Shown here: piece after piece, positions 35,697 to 45,554 of the stretch
How the letters are laid out: every line of letters starts with the position of its first letter
Position numbering within the stretch: position 1 is the stretch's first letter
NCBI RefSeq assembly: GCF_900635445.1
Contig: NZ_LR134117.1
Location: 310,001-374,000 of the forward strand
Length of the DNA: 64,000 bases
Direction: 5' to 3'
Source of the DNA: Serratia odorifera
Lineage (GTDB): Bacteria; Pseudomonadota; Gammaproteobacteria; Enterobacterales; Enterobacteriaceae
Translations under genes and position numbers: made by a program
The notes under the pieces: generated by a model
What the model was told of the DNA's origin: nothing
The model's database searches: none
The model's input: the letters and a program-made list of their open reading frames with translations, nothing else

Positions 35697-38056
35697 CTAT
35701 TTTACCGCGATCGGCTGTGCACCGAAGGCCGGGTTCTGCAACGCAATGTTCAAAACTTCATCGATTTTCTGTACCGGATGAATCTCAAGATCGGCAATAA
35801 CATTGTCAGGGATCTCTTCAAGATCGCGTTTGTTTCTCATACGGAATCAATACGGTCTTGATACCGCCGCGGTGGGCTGCCAGCAGTTTTTTCCTTTAGG
35901 CCACCGATTGGCAGCACCTGACCACGCAAGGTGATCTCGCCGGTCATTGCCACATCGGCACGCACCGGGTTACCGGTCAGGCAAGAGACCAGCGCGGTAC
36001 ACATCGCAATACCGGCGCTTGGACCATCCTTCGGCGTCGCACCTTCCGGCACATGCACGTGGATATCGCGTTTTTCATAGAAATCCGCATTGATGCCCAG
36101 CTTGTCGGCGCGCGCGCGCACCACCGTCAACGCAGCCTGAATCGACTCTTGCATGACTTCACCCAGCGAGCCGGTATAGGTCAGCTTGCCCTTGCCCGGT
36201 ACGCAGGCGGTTTCAATCGTCAGCAAATCGCCGCCGACTTCCGTCCACGCCAGACCGGTGACCTGACCGATGCGGTTTTCGGTATCCGCACGGCCATAAT
36301 CCACACGCTGAACGCCCAGATAGTCTTTCAGGTTGTCACCGTTGATCTCGATGTGCTTGATCTTCTTGTCCATCAACAGCGTCTTCACCGCTTTACGGCA
36401 CAGCTTGGAGATTTCACGCTCCAGGCTACGCACCCGGCTTCGCGGGTGTAATAGCGGATAATGCCGATAATGGCGCTGTCATCAACCGTCAGCTCGTTTT
36501 TTCTTCAACGCGTTACGTTCGATCTGCTTCGGCAGCAGGTGCTGTTTGGCGATGTTCAGCTTCTCGTCTTCGGTATAACCGGACAGACGGATCACTTCCA
36601 TACGGTCCAGCAATGGCGCCGGGATATTCATGCGAGTTCGAGGTGGCGACAAACATCACGTCGGACAGATCGTAATCGACTTCCAGATAGTGGTCGTTGA
36701 ACGCCACGTTCTGTTCCGGATCCAGCACCTCAAGCAGCGCCGAAGCCGGATCGCCGCGCATGTCGGAAGACATCTTGTCGATCTCGTCCAGCAGGAACAG
36801 CGGGTTTCTCACCCCGACCTTGGCCATCTTCTGGATCAGCTTGCCCGGCATCGAACCGATGTAGGTACGACGGTGACCGCGGATTTCCGCTTCGTCACGC
36901 ACGCCACCCAGCGCCATACGCACGTACTGACGACCGGTAGCGCGAGCGATGGATTGCCCCAACGAGGTTTTACCCACCCCTGGTGGCCCCACCAGGCACA
37001 GGATCGGCCCCTTGATTTTGCTGACGCGACTTTGCACTGCAAGATACTCAAGGATGCGATCCTTGACCCGCTCCAGGCCGTAGTGATCGGTATCCAGCAC
37101 TTCTTGCGCCTTGACCAGATCTTTCTTCACCTTGCTGCGCGCGTTCCACGGTACCTGCAACATCCAGTCGATATAACCGCGTACCACGGTCGCTTCCGCC
37201 GACATCGGCGACATCATTTTCAGCTTTTGCAGTTCGGCTTCGGTTTTCTCACGCGCTTCTTTCGGCATTTTTGCCGCGTCGATCTTGCGCTTCAGCGCTT
37301 CGTGCTCGTCCGGCGCGTCGTCCATCTCACCCAGTTCTTTCTGAATGGCCTTCATCTGCTCATTCAGATAGTACTCGCGCTGGCTCTTTTCCATTTGCTT
37401 CTTGACGCGATTACGGATGCGTTTTTCGACCTGCAACAGATCGATTTCCGACTCCATCATCGCCATCAGGTATTCGAGGCGCTCGGTGATGTCAAACATT
37501 TCCAGCACCGATTGCTTGTCGCTGAGCTTCAGCGGCATATGCGCGGCAATGGTGTCCGCCAGGCGCGCAGCGTCGTCGATGCTGTTCAGTGACGTCAGCA
37601 CCTCCGGGGGAATTTTCTTGTTCAGTTTGATGTAGCCTTCAAACTGATTGATTGCCGTGCGTACCAGCACTTCCTGTTCACGCTCGTCGATCGCCGGCGA
37701 CTCAAGGTATTCGGCCTGAGCGGCAAAATGCTCGCCGCTGTCGGACAGGGTGGTGATACGCGCGCGCTGCAAGCCTTCCACCAGCACTTTTACCGTGCCG
37801 TCGGGCAGTTTCAGCATTTGCAGGATCGACGCTACGGTGCCGACCGAGAACAGATCGTTAATGCCAGGTTCATCCGTTGAGGCCTCTCTTTCTGTGCCAC
37901 CAGCATGATCTTCTTATCGTGATCCATTGCGGCTTCGAGGCACCGAATCGATTTTTCCCGGCCAACAAATAACGGGATCACCATATGCGGATAAACCACC
38001 ACGTCGCGCAACGGCAAGACGGGGATTTCAATGCGTTCGGAACGCTCAGGGTTCAT
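35697..38056 (-). CDS. lon: ATP-dependent protease Lon (six indels in this sequence)
   Basis: Homohexameric AAA+ serine protease that removes misfolded and regulatory proteins. The N-terminal substrate domain starts MNPERSERIEIPVLPLRDVV at 38056; Walker A is GPPGVGKTSLGQSIA; the protease domain shows the catalytic Ser in PKDGPSAGIAM and the Lys in PIGGLKEK. The frame is broken by six small indels: +2 near 37884-37889, +1 at 36632, +1 in T6 36497-36502, -1 at 36433/36434, +1 in T6 35887-35892, +1 in TTT 35833-35835. The net change is +5, and the 2360-base span minus 5 gives 784 residues, the length of E. coli Lon. A sigma-32 promoter lies upstream. Errors in the sequence are much likelier than a real pseudogene. 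Confidence 0.92.
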
Positions 38057-38147
38057 AGAGCTCTCTCTTAGTTTAATTTCCGCCAGGATTTAGGGGATTT
38101 CTCATGAGACGCAAGCATCAAACGTTTCATAAAATCTGGTTATTGAG

Positions 38148-38177
38148 TATATGGGGGATGAATCTCTTACATTCAAC
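38148..38177 (-). promoter_or_regulatory. Heat-shock (sigma-32) promoter of lon
   Basis: Read leftward: GTTGAAT (-35) then, 13 bases on, CCCCCATATA (-10), the sigma-32 pattern and close to the E. coli lon promoter as I recall it. It ends about 92 bases before the lon start. Confidence 0.85.
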
Positions 38178-38197
38178 GGCAAGAATGCAGGAAAAAG

Positions 38198-38223
38198 AAA
38201 TGGGGGATAAAATCCCCCATTTT
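38198..38223 (-). terminator. Terminator between clpX and lon
   Basis: AAATGGGGGAT (38198-38208) and ATCCCCCATTT (38212-38223) form an 11-bp stem; the leftward strand continues TTTCTTTTTC. It ends clpX and insulates lon. Confidence 0.82.
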
Positions 38224-38251
38224 GTATTAACTTTCTGGTTTGACTGGCGAA

Positions 38252-39523
38252 TTATTCACCGGATGCCTGAGCTTCCGGCTTGCCGTAAATCAACAGCGGT
38301 TTGGATTGGCCGGCAATCACCGATTCGTCGATCACCACTTTATCTACGCTGTCCATCGACGGCAGATCGTACATGGTGTCCAGCAGCGCGCCTTCAACAA
38401 TCGAACGCAGACCACGGGCGCCGGTTTTACGCGCCATGGCTTTCTTGGCAATGGCGTTCAACGCTTCGTCACGGAACTCCAGTTCGACACCTTCCAGATT
38501 GAACAGCGCCTGATACTGCTTGGTCAGGGCGTTCTTCGGCTCTTTCAGGATCTGAATCAGCGCGTCTTCGCTCAGTTCGCTCAGGGTGGCTACCACCGGC
38601 AAACGGCCGATGAATTCCGGGATCAAACCAAACTTGATCAGATCTTCCGGCTCTGCCTGCAACAGCAGTTCGCCTTCGGTGGCTTTTTCTGCCTCGCCCT
38701 TCACGGTCGCGCCAAAGCCAATGCCGGAACCGGTATTCACGCGCTGGCCAATCACCTTGTCCAACCCGGCGAATGCACCGCCGCAGATAAACAGAATCTT
38801 GGAGGTATCAACCTGCAGGAATTCCTGTTGCGGATGCTTGCGGCCACCCTGCGGCGGAACCGCGGCAATGGTACCTTCGATCAGCTTCAGCAACGCCTGC
38901 TGTACGCCTTCACCCGACACGTCGCGGGTAATCGACGGATTATCGGACTTGCGCGAAATCTTATCGATTTCATCAATGTAAACGATGCCGCGCTGCGCTT
39001 TCTGCACGTCATAATCACATTTCTGCAACAGTTTCTGGATAATATTTTCCACGTCCTCACCTACGTAACCGGCTTCGGTCAACGTGGTGGCATCGGCCAT
39101 GGTAAATGGCACATCCAGGAAACGCGCCAGCGTTTCAGCCAGCAGCGTTTTACCGCTACCGGTCGGGCCAATCAGCAGGATGTTGCTCTTGCCCAACTCG
39201 ATGCCGTTGCTGGTATCGCCGTTGCGCAGACGTTTGTAGTGGTTGTACACCGCAACCGCCAGCACTTTCTTCGCCTGCTCCTGGCCGATAACATAATCAT
39301 CCAGATGGTGGCGGATTTCGTGCGGCGTCGGCAGCGCACTGCGCTCACGATGCGGGGCAACTTCTTTAATCTCTTCGCGAATAATGTCGTTACACAGGTC
39401 AACACATTCATCGCAGATATACACTGACGGACCGGCAATCAGCTTACGCACTTCATGCTGGCTTTTGCCGCAGAAAGAGCAGTACAGCAGCTTTCCTGAA
39501 CCGTCTTTGCGCTTATCTGTCAT
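38252..39523 (-). CDS. clpX: ClpXP ATPase subunit ClpX
   Basis: 423-residue AAA+ unfoldase, same length family as E. coli ClpX (424). The N-terminal zinc domain has CSFCGKS (Cys15, Cys18) and CDECVDLC; Walker A is GPTGSGKTLLAETLA, Walker B VYIDEIDKI, pore loop GYVGED and the ClpP-docking IGF loop appears as GSGIGFGA. Start ATG 39523 (MTDKRKDGSGKLLYC). Follows clpP, 161 bases away, same strand; the pair is probably read together. Confidence 0.96.
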   Translation of the reverse strand: MTDKRKDGSGKLLYCSFCGKSQHEVRKLIAGPSVYICDECVDLCNDIIREEIKEVAPHRERSALPTPHEIRHHLDDYVIGQEQAKKVLAVAVYNHYKRLRNGDTSNGIELGKSNILLIGPTGSGKTLLAETLARFLDVPFTMADATTLTEAGYVGEDVENIIQKLLQKCDYDVQKAQRGIVYIDEIDKISRKSDNPSITRDVSGEGVQQALLKLIEGTIAAVPPQGGRKHPQQEFLQVDTSKILFICGGAFAGLDKVIGQRVNTGSGIGFGATVKGEAEKATEGELLLQAEPEDLIKFGLIPEFIGRLPVVATLSELSEDALIQILKEPKNALTKQYQALFNLEGVELEFRDEALNAIAKKAMARKTGARGLRSIVEGALLDTMYDLPSMDSVDKVVIDESVIAGQSKPLLIYGKPEAQASGE

Positions 39524-39684
39524 CAGTAAACCTCTTCTTTTGTCTTTGTCCCGCAGGAAAATCATGGCGGCAGTGCGCCCAAACTGATACCGGGAACGCC
39601 GATAATGCTGTACAGAACGGGCTATCCCCGCTCTGTTTACTATAGTCTATCGGCTCGCACTTAACGCTCGCCGGCCGCGTGCTA

Positions 39685-40308
39685 CTAGCTGCGGTGCGTC
39701 AGAATGCCGTCGACCAGACCGTATTCTACCGATTCTTCCGCAGTCATAAAGCGATCGCGCTCGGTATCGCGGTCGATCTGCTCCAGCGACTGTCCGGTGT
39801 GCTGCGCCATCAGCTCGTTCATGCGCGCTTTCACCTTCAGAATTTCCCGCGCGTGGATTTCGATATCCGTCGCTTGCCCCTGATAGCCCCCCAGCGGCTG
39901 GTGAATCATCACCCGCGAATTTGGCAGGCAGAAACGTTTGCCCTTGGTGCCGGCGGTAAGCAGGAATGACCCCATGGAGCACGCCTGGCCCATACAGATA
40001 GTGCTGACATCAGGCTTGATAAATTGCATGGTGTCGTAAATTGACATACCGGCAGTGATCACCCCGCCCGGCGAGTTAATGTACAGGAAAATGTCTTTTT
40101 CCGGGCTTTCCGCTTCAAGGAACAGCATCTGTGCCACGATCAGGTTGGCCATGTGGTCTTCAACCTGGCCGGTCAGGAAAATGATGCGCTCTTTCAGCAG
40201 GCGGGAATAGATGTCGTAAGAACGCTCCCCGCGTGAGGTCTGCTCAACCACCATCGGCACCAGTGCCATGTGAGGTGCAAATTGATCTTGTTCGCCACTG
40301 TATGACAT
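39685..40308 (-). CDS. clpP: ATP-dependent Clp protease proteolytic subunit ClpP
   Basis: A 207-residue serine protease forming a double heptameric ring, with an N-terminal propeptide. Catalytic triad visible: Ser111 in CMGQACSMGSF, His136 in SRVMIHQPLGG and Asp185 in DRDTERDRF. Partners with ClpX and ClpA. Located between tig and clpX on the same strand. A candidate sigma-32 promoter at about 40461-40490 fits its heat induction. Confidence 0.96.
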   Translation of the reverse strand: MSYSGEQDQFAPHMALVPMVVEQTSRGERSYDIYSRLLKERIIFLTGQVEDHMANLIVAQMLFLEAESPEKDIFLYINSPGGVITAGMSIYDTMQFIKPDVSTICMGQACSMGSFLLTAGTKGKRFCLPNSRVMIHQPLGGYQGQATDIEIHAREILKVKARMNELMAQHTGQSLEQIDRDTERDRFMTAEESVEYGLVDGILTHRS

Positions 40309-40460
40309 TACCGTCTCCTAATAGAAATTGCCTTGGCGCCATTGTTTGTCGATTCTACTTGAGAACAGCCACGCTGACTACGTTCAAGCATCCGACTCGC
40401 GCCACATGACCCTGACGGTCGTTATCATCCCGTGCTCGGCAAACAGCCCTGGTTTATACC

Positions 40461-40490
40461 AGTTGGGGGGCAGCGGGCGAAATTTCAAGC
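40461..40490 (-). promoter_or_regulatory. Candidate sigma-32 promoter of clpP
   Basis: Read leftward: GCTTGAAATT then, 10 bases later, CCCCCCAACT, which fits CTTGAA-N13-CCCCATnT apart from the last bases. About 150 bases before clpP. clpP is a known heat-shock gene. Confidence 0.6.
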
Positions 40491-40633
40491 CCGGTGCGCA
40501 ACTTTCCGCGATCGCCAGTTGCAGCTTTCGCGCGCACAGGCACCATCATGCCAGCAATCAGCGCCGGCAACAGGGTAAATATAGTGCAAATTGCCTCGCT
40601 TAACCTGAGATTAATCAGCCACGTGGCAAAAAG

Positions 40634-40665
40634 AAAAGCCCGTAACCGAAGTTACGGGCTTTTTC
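40634..40665 (-). terminator. Terminator of tig
   Basis: AAAGCCCGTAAC pairs with GTTACGGGCTTT around CGAA; T runs on both strands. 45 bases past the tig stop. Confidence 0.87.
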
Positions 40666-40709
40666 AGATTACACCCGGGGTTCGGCACGCCGCCCCCGAG
40701 GTTCAGACA

Positions 40710-42014
40710 TTACGCCTGTTGAGTCTGGTTCATCAGCTCGCTGAAGGTAGTGGCTTTCTCGGTCACCTTCGCTTTGGCCAGCAGCGTTTCAACCGCCTGC
40801 TCTTCCAGGGCAACGTTGCGCATGTTGTTCATCAGCTCTTTGTTTTTGCTGTAGAACTCAACCACTTCGCTTGGATCTTCGTACGCGGAAGCCATTTCTT
40901 CGATCAGCGCTTTCACGCGATCTTCGTCAGCCTTCAGTTCGTGCGTGCTGATCACTTCGCCCAGCAGCAGACCAACGACAACGCGACGCTTCGCCTGCTC
41001 TTCGAACAGTTCACGTGGCAGTTCCAGCGCCTGCTTCTCGTTACCGCCGAAACGCTGTGCAGCCTGACGACGCAGCACGTCGATTTCGCCGTCGATCAGC
41101 GCAGCCGGCACGTCGATTTCATTGGCGCTCACCAGACCGTCGATCGCCTGAGTCTTGATGCGGTTACGCACCGCGCCTTTCAGCTCGCGCTCCATGTTTT
41201 TACGCACTTCGGCGCGCAGACCTGCAACAGAACCATCAGCCACGCCGAAACGCTTGATGAATTCTTCGGTCAGTTCAGGCAGTTCGCGCTCTTCGACTTT
41301 CTTCAGCACGATGGCGAACTTGGCTGCTTTCCCTTTCAGGTTTTCAGCGTGGTAATCTTCCGGGAAGTTGACGTCGATGGTGAATTCTTCACCGGCTTTA
41401 TGACCTACCAGACCTTCTTCGAAGCCTGGGATCATGCGGCCCTGGCCCATGGCCAGCACGAAGTCGGACGCTTTGCCGCCTTCAAATTCTTCACCGTCGA
41501 TAGAGCCGCTGAAGTCAACGGTCACGCGGTCTTCAGCTGCTACCGCGCGGTCGGTGTCTTTCCAGCTCGCCTGCTGCTTGCGCAGGGTGTCCAGCATGGT
41601 GTCGACATCGGCATCGTTAACTTCTACTACCGGTTTTTCAACTTCGATGCTTTCCAGGCCTTTCAGCTCGACTTCCGGATACACTTCGAACTCGACGGAG
41701 AAATTGAAGTCTTCGCCTTCTTTATACTCGCCCGGCACGTAGTTTGGTGCGCCGGCCGGGTTGATTTTTTCCTTGATGATCGCGTCAACGAAGTTGCGCT
41801 GCATCAGGTCGCCCAGCACGTCTTGACGAACAGAGGCGCCATAACGCTGCTCAACGATGTTCATTGGCACTTTGCCTTTACGGAAACCGTCAATACGCAC
41901 GCTTTTCGCTGCATTGATCAGCTCTTTTTTTACTGCCTGCTTGATAGTATCGGCGGGTACAGTAATAGAGAGACGGCGCCCAAGGCCTTGAGTGGTTTCT
42001 ACTGAAACTTGCAT
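40710..42014 (-). CDS. tig: Trigger factor
   Basis: A 434-residue ribosome-bound chaperone and peptidyl-prolyl isomerase. N-terminal ribosome-docking domain with the signature GFRKGKVP at about residues 44-51, FKBP-type PPIase domain around residues 150-245 (DRVTVDFSGSIDGEEFEGG), and a helical C-terminal domain. It starts MQVSVETTQGLGRRLSITVPAD at 42014. Located upstream of clpP, conserved order tig-clpP-clpX-lon. Confidence 0.96.
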   Translation of the reverse strand: MQVSVETTQGLGRRLSITVPADTIKQAVKKELINAAKSVRIDGFRKGKVPMNIVEQRYGASVRQDVLGDLMQRNFVDAIIKEKINPAGAPNYVPGEYKEGEDFNFSVEFEVYPEVELKGLESIEVEKPVVEVNDADVDTMLDTLRKQQASWKDTDRAVAAEDRVTVDFSGSIDGEEFEGGKASDFVLAMGQGRMIPGFEEGLVGHKAGEEFTIDVNFPEDYHAENLKGKAAKFAIVLKKVEERELPELTEEFIKRFGVADGSVAGLRAEVRKNMERELKGAVRNRIKTQAIDGLVSANEIDVPAALIDGEIDVLRRQAAQRFGGNEKQALELPRELFEEQAKRRVVVGLLLGEVISTHELKADEDRVKALIEEMASAYEDPSEVVEFYSKNKELMNNMRNVALEEQAVETLLAKAKVTEKATTFSELMNQTQQA

Positions 42015-42377
42015 CTTGTTACCTCAAAAATATCACAGTGCTCGGTCAACCCCGTTCCAAGAACCAGGACGGCTGCATTACAGAACCGAGTTCCCTGATG
42101 CCGAGAGCGTCCCGAAACCATTCCGAAAAATAAGACGCGACATTATAGCGGCGCATGCGGAGCGAGTCGAGGAAAGCAAGACGGTGCATGCGCGTTAAAA
42201 CTCACACTTTTACCGATTTCCGCTAAAAAATCGCCGTTGCCGACCTTTCTGCGTTGCATCTCGTATGGGCCGCGTCGTCGTCAAAAACAGAAACGGCCCG
42301 TAGGCCGTTTCAAAATTCGTCAGTAGTAATACCCTAGATCGAGGCTAAAGTTCCACTGATACCTGAGTTTTTACGCT
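42015..42377. other. Intergenic region between tig and bolA
   Basis: About 363 bases without a gene. Contains the hairpin downstream of bolA (42290-42311) and the promoter and leader of tig, which I could not place precisely. Confidence 0.55.
42290..42311 (-). terminator. Terminator of bolA
   Basis: GAAACGGCC (42290-42298) and GGCCGTTTC (42303-42311) with loop CGTA; leftward it is followed by TGTTTTTGA. Confidence 0.8.
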
Positions 42378-42692
42378 TCAGGCCAAGGTCCCAGCCCCGC
42401 GACAGGGTGGCGAAGCAGGAACGGTGTCCTGCAGGCCCTCCCATTCCTTCTGGGTATAGGTATGCAGCGCCAGCGCATGCACGCCGTCAGCCAGTTCATC
42501 GGCCAATACGCCATATATGGAACGATGGCGAGTCAGAAAACGTTCGCCGAGAAAGCGATCGCTGACCATTACCACCTTGAAATGACTTTCTGAACCCGCC
42601 GGAACGTTATGACGATAGCTTTCATCAACCACTTCCAGATACGCGGGCTCGAACGCCGCCCTTAACTTTGCTTCTATTTGCTCGCGAATCAT
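42378..42692 (-). CDS. bolA: Stress-response morphology protein BolA
   Basis: A 104-residue BolA-family protein, MIREQIEAKLRAAFEPAYLEVVDES with the class II KH-like fold and the conserved SHFKVVMVSDRFLGERFLTRHRSIYG segment whose His residues bind iron-sulfur clusters together with monothiol glutaredoxin. Controls cell shape and biofilm under stress. AAGGAG precedes the start codon at 42692. Located between tig and yajG. Confidence 0.95.
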   Translation of the reverse strand: MIREQIEAKLRAAFEPAYLEVVDESYRHNVPAGSESHFKVVMVSDRFLGERFLTRHRSIYGVLADELADGVHALALHTYTQKEWEGLQDTVPASPPCRGAGTLA

Positions 42693-43004
42693 AGGATCTC
42701 CTTACAACACCGGCAGAGGACCATGCCATCTAGTTCAATATTAGCCGGTTTTGCCCCCGTTAGAATATTCCTATCGTAAATTTCTGCACTTTGCGGTGAA
42801 AAAACAGCCAACGCCGGCCTTTGCTTGGGGTTTATCTGATTGAGAGAGGCAAAAAAGCATGTTTTTATCAACGGTAGGTAAAAAATTGTCACTCGGGCGC
42901 GTTGAGCACTTCCCCCGGCCGGCGGCGATGCTATGATGTCGACAATATATTGTTGGCTATCCCGCTCAGATTATTACTATTCCATCGAGAATGAGACAGT
43001 AACT
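42693..43004. other. Intergenic region between bolA and yajG
   Basis: About 312 bases of divergent promoter region. A 67-codon leftward frame (42689-42892) ends in the bolA start but has no features supporting it. No specific promoter box assigned. Confidence 0.5.
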
Positions 43005-43583
43005 ATGTTAAAGAAACTTTGTCTTCCCTTCCTGGCCGCATTACTGCTGGCCGGTTGCGCTACCAGCAGCAATACCCTGAACGTTACGCCAAAGATTGTG
43101 CTGCCGACGCAGGATCCGACTCTGCAAGGCGTGACCATCAGTATCAACGGCGCTGACCAGCGTAAAGATCAGGCGCTGGCCAAAGTGAACCGCGACGGCC
43201 AATTGGTGACCCTCACGCCATCACGCGATCTGCGTTTCCTGTTGCAAGAAGTGCTGGAAAAACAAATGGGCGCTCGCGGCTACATGATCGGCCCGGACGG
43301 CGCGGTAGACCTGCAAATCATCGTCAACAACCTGTATGCCGACGTTTCCGAAGGCAATCTGCGTTATAACATCACCACCAAAGCCGACATCTCCATTATT
43401 GCAGTGGCGAAAAACGGCAACAAGCAGGTGAAGAACTACCGCTCAACCTATAATGTGCAGGGCGCGTTCACCGCGACCAATGACAAAATCACCAATGCGG
43501 TCAACACCGTGCTGGGCGACGTCATCGCCGATATGGCGCAAGACACCAGCGTCAACGACTTTATCAAGCAGAACGCACGTTAA
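43005..43583 (+). CDS. yajG: YajG family lipoprotein
   Basis: A 192-residue lipoprotein. Signal peptide MLKKLCLPFLAALLLAGC with lipobox LAGC at Cys18. The mature domain (IVLPTQDPTLQGVTISINGADQRKDQ ... MIGPDGAVDLQIIVNNLYADVSEG) matches E. coli YajG, described as a lipoprotein of unknown function in the bolA-ampG region. Start taken at ATG 43005, because upstream in-frame codons would spoil the signal peptide. Gap of 53 bases to ampG; they are probably cotranscribed, as in E. coli. Confidence 0.9.
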   Translation: MLKKLCLPFLAALLLAGCATSSNTLNVTPKIVLPTQDPTLQGVTISINGADQRKDQALAKVNRDGQLVTLTPSRDLRFLLQEVLEKQMGARGYMIGPDGAVDLQIIVNNLYADVSEGNLRYNITTKADISIIAVAKNGNKQVKNYRSTYNVQGAFTATNDKITNAVNTVLGDVIADMAQDTSVNDFIKQNAR

Positions 43584-43636
43584 TGCGTTAGTGCCCAGTA
43601 TTGCCCGGGCGACCGGGCAGTACAGACAGGGATCTC

Positions 43637-45115
43637 ATGTCGAAACAGTACTTTAATATCTTCACCCAGCGTAACTCCGTGGTTCTGCTGCTACTGGGTT
43701 TTGCGTCGGGTTTGCCGCTGGCTCTCACCTCCGGCACCCTGCAAGCCTGGATGACCGTCGAGAATATCGATCTCAAGACCATCGGCATTTTTTCGCTGGT
43801 GGGTCAGGCCTATGTATTCAAATTCCTCTGGTCGCCGTTTATGGATCGCTACACGCCGCCGTTCCTTGGCCGGCGGCGTGGCTGGCTGCTGATCAGCCAG
43901 CTACTGCTGGTGGCGGCCATTGTGGCGATGGGCTTTATGAACCCGGCACAACACCTGTGGTGGCTGGCAACATTGGCAGTACTGGTAGCGTTTTGCTCTG
44001 CGTCGCAGGACATCGTGTTCGATGCCTACAAAACCGATTTGCTGGCGGCAGAAGAACGAGGTGCCGGCGCAGCGATTTCGGTACTGGGCTATCGGCTGGC
44101 GATGCTGGTTTCCGGTGGATTGGCGCTGTGGCTGGCCGATCGCTATTTTGGCTGGCAATCGACCTACTGGTTGATGGCCGGTCTGATGCTGATCGGCATT
44201 GCCGCTACGCTATGGGCGCCGGAGCCAGATGACAGCATTGCCGCCCCACGCACCCTCGAACAGGCAGTGGTCGCGCCGCTACGCGACTTTTTTGCGCGCA
44301 ACAATGCCTGGCTGATCCTGCTGCTGATCGTAATGTACAAAATGGGCGACGCCTTCGCCGGCAGTCTCAGCACCACCTTTTTGATCCGCGGCGTCGGCTT
44401 TGATGCCGGTGAGGTCGGTTTGGTCAACAAAACGCTTGGGTTGTTTGCCACCATCGTCGGCGCGCTGTTTGGCGGCGTATTGATGCAGCGCCTCAGCCTG
44501 TTCCGCGCGCTGATGCTGTTCGGCCTGCTGCAGGCCGTTTCAAACCTGGGCTACTGGATCCTGGCGGTTACCGACAAGAATATCATCACCATGGGTAGCG
44601 CCATCTTCCTGGAAAACCTGTGCGGCGGCATGGGTACCGCAGCCTTCGTCGCGCTGCTGATGACGCTGTGCAACAAATCGTTCTCCGCCACCCAGTTTGC
44701 GCTGCTGTCGGCGCTGTCCGCCGTCGGTCGCGTCTATGTCGGCCCCATCGCCGGCTGGTTTGTCGAAGCGCACGGCTGGCCGTTGTTCTATCTGTTCTCC
44801 ATTGCCGCCGCCCTGCCAGGACTGCTGCTGCTGGCGGTGTGCCGCCAGACGCTGGAATACACGCAAAAAACCGACCACTTCATGCCACGCAGCGAATTCC
44901 GCCAGCTCTACCGCTGGGCGCTGCGCCTGCTGGCCCTCGGTTGCTCACTGCTGGGTATCTGGTTGTTGCTGTTGATCGTTGGTGCGCTGGGCTGGGGCGT
45001 GCTGCCAGTGCTGACCGACGGCGTTTTACAGCTCGGCGCTGCGCTGAGCCTGCTGGGTATTGCCATGGGCAGTCTGCTGGACTATCTGGCGCTGCGCCGT
45101 ACGCAGCTCGCCTGA
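43637..45115 (+). CDS. ampG: Muropeptide permease AmpG
   Basis: A 492-residue major facilitator that imports anhydro-muropeptides released during wall turnover, feeding recycling and, where a chromosomal ampC-ampR exists, beta-lactamase induction. Visible: the first loop FKFLWSPFMDRYTPP, FCSASQDIVFDAYKTDLL and about fourteen hydrophobic segments, the two extra ones at the C-terminal end being typical of AmpG. Start ATG 43637 (MSKQYFNIFTQRNSVVLLLLGFASGLPL). It is the second gene after yajG. Confidence 0.95.
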   Translation: MSKQYFNIFTQRNSVVLLLLGFASGLPLALTSGTLQAWMTVENIDLKTIGIFSLVGQAYVFKFLWSPFMDRYTPPFLGRRRGWLLISQLLLVAAIVAMGFMNPAQHLWWLATLAVLVAFCSASQDIVFDAYKTDLLAAEERGAGAAISVLGYRLAMLVSGGLALWLADRYFGWQSTYWLMAGLMLIGIAATLWAPEPDDSIAAPRTLEQAVVAPLRDFFARNNAWLILLLIVMYKMGDAFAGSLSTTFLIRGVGFDAGEVGLVNKTLGLFATIVGALFGGVLMQRLSLFRALMLFGLLQAVSNLGYWILAVTDKNIITMGSAIFLENLCGGMGTAAFVALLMTLCNKSFSATQFALLSALSAVGRVYVGPIAGWFVEAHGWPLFYLFSIAAALPGLLLLAVCRQTLEYTQKTDHFMPRSEFRQLYRWALRLLALGCSLLGIWLLLLIVGALGWGVLPVLTDGVLQLGAALSLLGIAMGSLLDYLALRRTQLA

Positions 45116-45554
45116 CGCCACGGCCGGCGTAACCGCCGGCCGTCAAAAAAGCGTAAGCAGGATGAATTAATTCTGCAAAAAAAATATAATTGCGGCGCGA
45201 ATAATTTTTTTATCCGACTAATGCACTCGGAAATAAAATTAAATTCACCTTTGATACACATTTATTTTACATTAAATAAACCTTTCCCTGTCATTTAAAA
45301 AAAACCGTTTTTGCTCGTTAAAACAGCTTACCTTTATTTTTCCTTAACATAGAGGTCACTCGTCACGATTCAGCGCGCCAACGCGTTGTTGCCATTGGTA
45401 AATTGTCACGCAACGTTACATCTGTGACCCCCTTAACAGAAAGTGTCAACAAGCCGCTGACACAACCCTAAGCATGTTTACAGTACTGCAACCTTCCCGT
45501 AAAATGCCCGCACACATGAAACGACAATAGAGCCTTTGTAATTGAGGTCGTTAG
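45116..45554. other. Intergenic region upstream of cyoA
   Basis: About 439 bases, noticeably A+T-rich, with the promoter of the cyo operon. Includes a 10-bp GC-rich hairpin at 45120-45143 (ACGGCCGGCG, loop TAAC, CGCCGGCCGT) right after ampG, lacking a good T run. E. coli cyo is under ArcA and Fnr control; I could not place the sites. Confidence 0.55.

Larger units (their letters stand above)
40309..40709. other. Intergenic region between clpP and tig
   Basis: About 400 bases without a gene; contains the terminator of tig (40634-40665), the candidate heat-shock promoter of clpP (40461-40490) and its 5' leader. Nothing else recognised. Confidence 0.6.

Noticed and set aside
40494..42005. 503-codon frame antisense to tig, and similar long antisense frames over lon, clpX, cyoB, dxs, thiI and ppiD
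   Set aside because: They mirror genuine highly biased coding sequences and have His/Phe/Leu-rich meaningless translations without ribosome sites.
42689..42892. 67-codon leftward frame overlapping the bolA start by four bases
   Set aside because: It contains the bolA ribosome site within its end and has no features; most likely the untranslated leader of bolA.
45120..45143. GC-rich hairpin after ampG as a terminator
   Set aside because: The stem is strong but the following bases are CAAAAAAG, not a T run; left as a hairpin of uncertain use.
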